Assembly (NCBI RefSeq): GCF_024139115.2
Contig: NC_085141.1
Location: 380,635,278-380,699,277 of the forward strand
Direction of reading: 5' to 3'
DNA: 64,000 bases
Source: Armigeres subalbatus
Lineage: Eukaryota; Arthropoda; Insecta; Diptera; Culicidae
Shown: in pieces, positions 58,341-64,000 of the stretch
Layout: each line of letters opens with the position of its first letter
How positions within the stretch are numbered: the first letter of the stretch is position 1
Translations under genes and position numbers: made by a program
Notes under the pieces: generated by a model
What the model was told of the DNA's origin: nothing
Databases searched by the model: none
What the model saw: the letters and a program-made list of their open reading frames with translations, nothing else

Positions 58341-60350
58341 GTTAAATAAACCGTTCGAGCAGTAAACTAACAAAATCACAGTTCGGGCACTCAGTCAGTT
58401 TTCTTGAACGTTCTGAATAAAATGTGCCTGGTATTCCCAAGTTGGTTAAAATCACGGTGTATTTGGGTGGTTCACGAATTCGAGAACGCTTTTTGCGTGA
58501 ATAGAAATATGTAAAGAAATCTTTGAATTTTGCTTTGCATTATTGGCATCAGATATCGCATAGGAATTTGGCTCATAGCTTTTTGTCTAATCAAAGATAA
58601 AAACAACAAATTTTTAAATTCTTTGTATTCATTCAGATAAAATAGCGATGTGCGATAACAGGTTGAACCAAAATTCAAACTTAATATAAATAAAATCTGC
58701 AAGCAGATAATGTCGCTCGCTACCCATTCGAACCCCCTGAAGCATGAATATCAATTCTATTCGATCGATATTGAATTTATTTGCAACAACAACTGAGCGA
58801 AAGCACGACTGACAAGCGAAATTTATATTTCATGAACAAAAGTTCCTCTCCATTGTCATTTCATCGTTTGCGGAAAAATGAAACAGCTTGCTCCCACCAA
58901 ACTTACGGCTAGCCACAAAACCGACGGAAAATTACAAAGTCAAATAAAATATCTACCACGCAGAGTCGCCTCGATGACTCCATTTCACCCGCCAGACTGA
59001 AACTGAATCTCCTAAAACTCCTCGCCGCGGTTGCCTGAAGTAGGTACCTATTGACAATTGAACCAAGCTGCCGCAGCAGCAGCGTGGTGAAGGAAAAACT
59101 CACTCAGCAGTCCGTACCTTCTGTACTCATAGTTCCAGGGGATGAAGTTCACCGGAGCCGCAAGAAAATAAATGACTGCCACAAAATTTCACTATTTCCT
59201 GTCCCTCTTTCCACCGACGACGTCCCGAATAGCTTCCGGATGCCCGCCGGTAGACGAAAATCGAAACTCCTTCACGAAGTCGAGCGCCGATAGTGCGAGC
59301 AAAACCGCAACGCACTTTTCTCCTTCTACGTTCTGAACAGCTTTTGGCGTACTTTATACGAACAGCGAGCTCAAGGTAGCGCACCGAACTTCGTTCGCTA
59401 CGCAGCATACTGTTCGGGAACTAACCAGTTGGTTGTGAAGTGTGGGGGCTGCTTGGAAGTACGAACCGACCTTCTTCCGTCGGTCTTGTGGGGATTAAAA
59501 TAAAACATTTTAGCAGTAAATTAGTGAAAGCTGCCGAAAAAAACGAGACTCATTCCGGATAATGGGTTTCCCTCCCAGTTCGTTTCTTTCGTACAGCGGC
59601 AGCAACCTCGCAGTTATCATCGAACTCCGTTCAGTCACCCATGCCGGCAGGAGAATCCGTGGTCATAAGCAACCAGAGTTGGGCGGACAACAGTTGGGAC
59701 CTCATCGACAGGAAGCGCTGAGTCATATGGCGATGCATGCTCTCATACAGCACCGACTACTGTAGCAGTATTGCTGCGTGTGGCCCTCTGCTGCCCTGGA
59801 GTGCGGGTTGGATGGTCAAAAAGCCCTGGAGTGCGGGTTGGATGGTCAAAAAGCCATGTCATGCTGCCAGCCGCCATCCCGAATCCGTCGTCTAGCATGA
59901 GGCGGGAATCGAAGGTCTAGTGAAATGTAAACTCCAATGAGTGCCTGGTCGATGGCGAGAAATATTAGAAGCTCAGCAATAAAGCGAGAGGAAGACATGT
60001 TTGGGAATTTATAGTATGGCATAGTCTGGTAGGCAAATGGAGACAACAACGTCCTGTTGAAATTTCTACATTTTCAGGAACCGCAAGCAGCAGCAGATGT
60101 TGTACCAAGTTTTGGGGCGATATAATGTGGCTAAGCGGAAGGTCTAGTGTTTTCATCCTCCCGATTCAAGGTCAATCGAATGCTAGAAAAGCGTTTATAG
60201 TTATTTTATTTGAAATAAAAATATTATTTTTTCAACTTTAAAAGAAAAAGAGTTCATAAATTAACAAAAATTGCAAGACACAAACAATCAAAAACATCGA
60301 CCAAAAAGATGGGAACGGACACTGCGGTTCCCATAGAATGAGATTAGGGA
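58341..60350. other. Unique-looking island between the two arrays; possible 5' end of a gene
   Basis: 58.7-60.2 kb is GC-richer and non-repetitive. A ttatac box near 59355, followed by CpG-containing sequence and an open frame from ATG 59562 to 59765 (67 codons), could mark a promoter and leader on the + strand. The protein (MGFPPSSFLSYSGSN...) has no recognised domain, so coding status is unproven. A perfect 30-bp tandem duplication is at 59794-59853. Confidence 0.25.
59794..59853 (+). repeat. Perfect 30-bp tandem duplication
   Basis: Two identical adjacent copies starting ccctggagtgcgggttggat and ending ggtcaaaaag. Being perfect, the duplication is very recent or an assembly artefact. Confidence 0.9.
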
Positions 60351-63300
60351 GAATCCGAGCTTACATTAGACGAAAATCACGTCTGAGTGAATCCGACTGA
60401 AATTCGAAGATAATTCAATTGATATTCGAAGGAAAAACCAACTGGGATAGGGAGAGGATCTCAACTGAGATATGGAAGTAACTCAAACTGAGATTTGAAG
60501 AGAATCCCAACTGGAATGGGTAGAAAATCCCAAATGGGATGCGGAAAGAATCGTAACTCGAATACGAAAATAATCTTAACTAGCATTTAATGAGAATCCA
60601 CACTGGAATTCGGAGAGAATCAAAACTGGGATTCGGAGAGATTTTCAAATGGAATTCAAGAAATTCTCAGGATTCAGCTAGATCCCAACGAACTCGAGAT
60701 AATCTCAACTGGGATTCGAAGAGACTCCCATCTGAGATTCGGAGAGAAACCTATGGGATTTGGAAAGAATCCTAAGATTCGGAGAATTCCCTTGTATTCG
60801 AGAGAATCCTAACTGGGATTCGTAGAGAATCCCAACTGGGATTGGAGAATCCCAACTGGGATTCGGATAGAATCCCAACTGGGATTCGGAGAGAATCCCA
60901 ACTTAGATTTGGAGGAATTCCCAACTTGCATTCGCAGAGAATCCCAACTAGGTTTCGGAGAGAATCCCAACTGGGATTTGGAGAAAATAACAACTGGTAT
61001 TCGAGAGAATCTTTACTGGGATTAAAAGAGAATCCCAACTGAAAGTCCCAAAAAAAATCCCAACTAGGATTTGGAGAGAATCCCAAATGGAATTTGAAAG
61101 GAACACTCACTGGAATTCGGAGAGAATCCCAACTGGGATTCAGAGAATCGTAACTGTGAATCTCAGATGGAATTTGGAGAGAATGCCAATTGGGATTTGG
61201 AAAAAATCCCAACTGGGATTTGGGAAGAATCCCAACAGGGAATCGAAGAGAATCCCAGGTGGGATTCGATAGGAAACTCAACGGATTCAGAGAACTCCAG
61301 ACTGAAGTTCGGAAGAATCTCAATTGGGATTCCCGACTGCGTTTTGGAGAGAATCCAAACTGGGATTTGGAGATAATCCCAACTGGAATTTGGAGATCCC
61401 AATTATGATTTGAAGAGAATCTTGACTGGGATTTGGGGAGAATCCCAACTGGGATTCGCAGAGAATCGTAACTGTGAATCTCAGATGGAATTTGGAGAGA
61501 ATCCCAATGGGATTTGGAAAAATAACTGGGATTTGGGAAGAATCCCAATTGGGAATCGAAGGGAATCCTAGGTGGGATTCGGAGCGAATCCCAACTGGGA
61601 ATCGAAGAGAATCCCAGGTGGGAATCGATAGGAAGCTCAACTGGGATTCGGAGAGAACTCCAACTGAGATTCGGAGAGAATCTCAATTGGGATTCCCGAC
61701 TGCGTTTTGGAAAGAATCCAAACTGGGATTTTGAGATAATCCCAACTGGAATTTGGAGAAGATCCAATTGTGATTTGCAGAATCTTGACGATTTGGAGAA
61801 TTCCACGATTTGGAAGTCCAACTGGGATTTGGGAGAATCCCATGGGAATCGAAGAAATTGGGATTCGGGCGAATCCCAACTGGGAATCGAAGAGAATCCC
61901 AGGTGGGAATCGATAGGAAGCTCAACTGGGATTCGGAGAGAACTCCAACTGAGATTCGGAGAGAATCTCAATTGGGATTCCCGACTGCGTTTTGGAAAGA
62001 ATCCAAACTGGGATTTTGAGATAATCCAACTGGAATTTGGCAATTGTGATTTGCAGAGAATCTTGACTGGGATTTGGAGAGAATTCCAACTGGGATTTGG
62101 AGAGAATCCCAACTGGGATTTGGGGAGAATCCCAACTGGGATTCGGAGAGAATCCTAGTTGGGATCCGAAGGGAAGCTCAAATGGAATTCGGAGAGAATC
62201 CCAACTGGGATGCGAAGAGAATCTGAACTGGGATTTGGAGAGAATTCTAACTGGAACATGGAGATTTCCAACTGGGATGCGTAGAGGATCTTAACTGGGA
62301 TTCGAAGAGAATTCCAACTGGGATTTGGAGAGAATCTCAACTGGGATTCCCGACTGCGATTTGGAGGAATCAAACTGCAATTGGATAGATAACTGGATTT
62401 GGAGAGAATCTCAAATAGATTTTGAAGAGAATCCTCGCTGAAATTCAAAGACAATCACAACAGTTCAAGAAATATCTGAATTGGAAGAATCCCAACTGGA
62501 TTCAGAGAAATTGTGTATTTGGAGAGAATCCAGACTTGGATTTGAAAAAAAACTGGGACTGGGATTTGGGGAGAATCCTAACTGGGATTTGGGGAGAATC
62601 CCAACTGGGACTCCAAACTGGGATTTGGAGAGAACCTCAACTGCGATATGGAGTGAACCTCAACTGGGATATGTGGAGAATCTTAACTGGGATTTGGAGG
62701 GAAACCCAACTTGCATATGGAGAGAATTCCAACTGGATTTAAGATAAAAGGATTTGGGAGAATCCCAATTGGGATTTGGAAAGAATCCCATCTGTGATTC
62801 GAGAAGAATCCCAACTGGGATTTGGGGAGAATCCTAACTGGGGTTCGGAGAAAATCCCAGGTGAGATTCGAAGGGAAACTCAACTGGGATTCGGAAAGAA
62901 CTCTAACTGAGATTCGGAGAGAATCTCAACTGGGATTCCCGACTGCGATTTGGAAGATCGAACTGGATTTGAATCAACTGATTTGGAGAGAATCTCAATT
63001 GAGATTTGGAGAGAATCCCAATTGAGATTTGAAGAGAATCTTAACTGGGATTTGGAGAATTCCACTGGATGGAAATCCCAACTGGGATTTGAGAGAATCA
63101 ACTGGGATTGGGAGAATCACCTGAATTCAGTAAGCTCAACTGGAATTAGGAAATCAACTGGGATTCGTAGAGAATTAACTGGGATTTGGAGAATTCAACT
63201 GGGATATGGAGAGAGAATTCAATTGGATTCGGAGAAAATCCAACTGGGATTTGGAAGAATCTCAACTGGATTCGGAGAGAATCCATGTTTGGATTCGAAG

Positions 63301-63515
63301 GGAAGCTCAACTGCATTTCGGAGAGAATCCAAACTGGGATTCGGAGAAAATCCCAACTGGGATTCGAATAGAATTTAAACTGAAATTTTGAGAGAATCTC
63401 AACTGGGATTCCCGACTGCGATTTAGAGGGAATCCAAACTGGGATTTGGAGAGAATCCCAACTACAATTTGGAGAGAATCCCAACTGGAATTTGGAGAAT
63501 TAACAACTGAGTAGT
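60351..63515 (+). repeat. 3.2-kb array of the same 23-bp palindromic unit, single orientation, with higher-order repeats
   Basis: Cores of the GAATCCCAACTGGGATTC type are spaced mostly by GGAGA or tGGAGA in one direction throughout. A marker variant ggattcccgactgcg(t/a)ttt recurs near 61328, 61690, 61976, 62346, 62934 and 63408, giving higher-order periods from about 290 to 590 bp. Many units carry ttt(gg) in place of the ttc(gg) of the first array, so the arrays have diverged. The 446-codon minus-strand frame (62112-60772) is a repeat translation. Confidence 0.93.
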
Positions 63516-64000
63516 TCCCACTGAAACTGGGCCACTATTTGCACGAGGTTCTTAAAAATTTTATTTTATCAATATAAATCAAGGAACTGACGTCGTAGTA
63601 CCATATTAACAATAAAAATAATGTTCATTGGTCAGATGGCCCTTCAAAATCAAATTTGGTAAATCGTGCATAACTTTTGATAGAAAAAACATTACCTAGA
63701 TTTTCGGACACAATGCACAATATACAAGCTTCCCATCGATGTTTTACTATTCTAAATTGGCGGTTGCAAACTGCGGAAAAATAGTTTCAAAAAGAAATCC
63801 AAGATGGCGGCCAAATTCGATATGGCTGCTTATATTTTTATTATTGCAAATTGAGCTTCTTCTTTCAACGATTTGCTGATCTCTATGATCGGTTGAGAAA
63901 TGTTGGAGTTATGACAGTTTTGGTGAGTTAAGAATTGACAAAAATCAAGGGGTCCATTGAAATGATTTCGTGATAACTAACGAGGGTTTATCTTTCTGAA
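63516..64000. other. No gene recognised; repeat-like tail
   Basis: Phrases such as aatccaagatggcggccaaa near 63800 look like a dispersed mosquito repeat. No coding signal before the window ends. Confidence 0.35.

Noticed and set aside
59562..59765. 67-codon frame as a real gene
   Set aside because: Possible but unproven; no domain and ends quickly. Mentioned only as part of the island.
60772..62112. 446-codon minus-strand open frame
   Set aside because: Pure translation of the 23-bp satellite; no non-repeat domain, and the opposite strand is also open.

Overview
The window reads as repeat-saturated genomic DNA of a culicine mosquito, most likely Aedes. Supports for this are a tRNA-derived Feilai-type SINE, a Juan-like jockey retrotransposon, RTE-like and other non-LTR retrotransposon remnants, many TA-flanked MITEs, and introns of 58-67 bp in the one multi-exon gene. 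It is nuclear eukaryotic DNA; I see no operons, rRNA, tRNA genes or CRISPR. Genus-level assignment is inference from repeat families I recognise from memory.

Two cellular genes are supported. (1) At 3.36-5.7 kb lies an intronless gene of the immediate early response (IER2/IER5) family, with a CRE-plus-TATA promoter typical of inducible early genes and one frame break in the middle. (2) At 18.2-19.75 kb are the first five exons of the 160-kDa cleavage and polyadenylation specificity factor (CPSF1/Cpsf160). Its splice sites and protein signal are conserved, but many single-base insertions break the frame. Either it is a decayed partial duplicate, or the assembly carries long-read insertion errors here and the gene continues beyond a long intron. 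I found no later exons.

Layout: 0-3 kb retrotransposon debris; 3.3-5.7 kb IER gene; 7.4-13.2 kb SINE, Juan-like element and a ~200-bp tandem array flanked by two copies of the same internally deleted Juan 5' end; 13.5-17.7 kb foldback elements and MITEs; 18.2-19.75 kb CPSF exons; 19.8-24 kb mostly unannotatable, with a 25-N gap; 24.0-25.0 kb a 23-bp minisatellite; 25-34.2 kb MITEs and nested transposons, including an old jockey-like element interrupted by an RTE-like fragment and a three-level nest of TIR elements; 34.4-37.8 kb a complete RTE-like insertion with target-site duplication inside a foldback MITE; 38-52 kb sparse DNA with dispersed repeats and a ~0.8-0.9 kb duplicated block; 52.6-58.3 and 60.3-63.5 kb two large arrays of a 23-bp palindromic minisatellite, the first arranged as alternating inverted blocks.

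The most unusual feature is the minisatellite system. Two unrelated 23-bp families both have palindromic cores and both stay open in translation because three units equal 23 codons. The larger one forms a multi-kilobase imperfect palindrome whose variant units are mirrored across the centre. Many long ORFs in the last 12 kb are by-products of this repeat, not genes.
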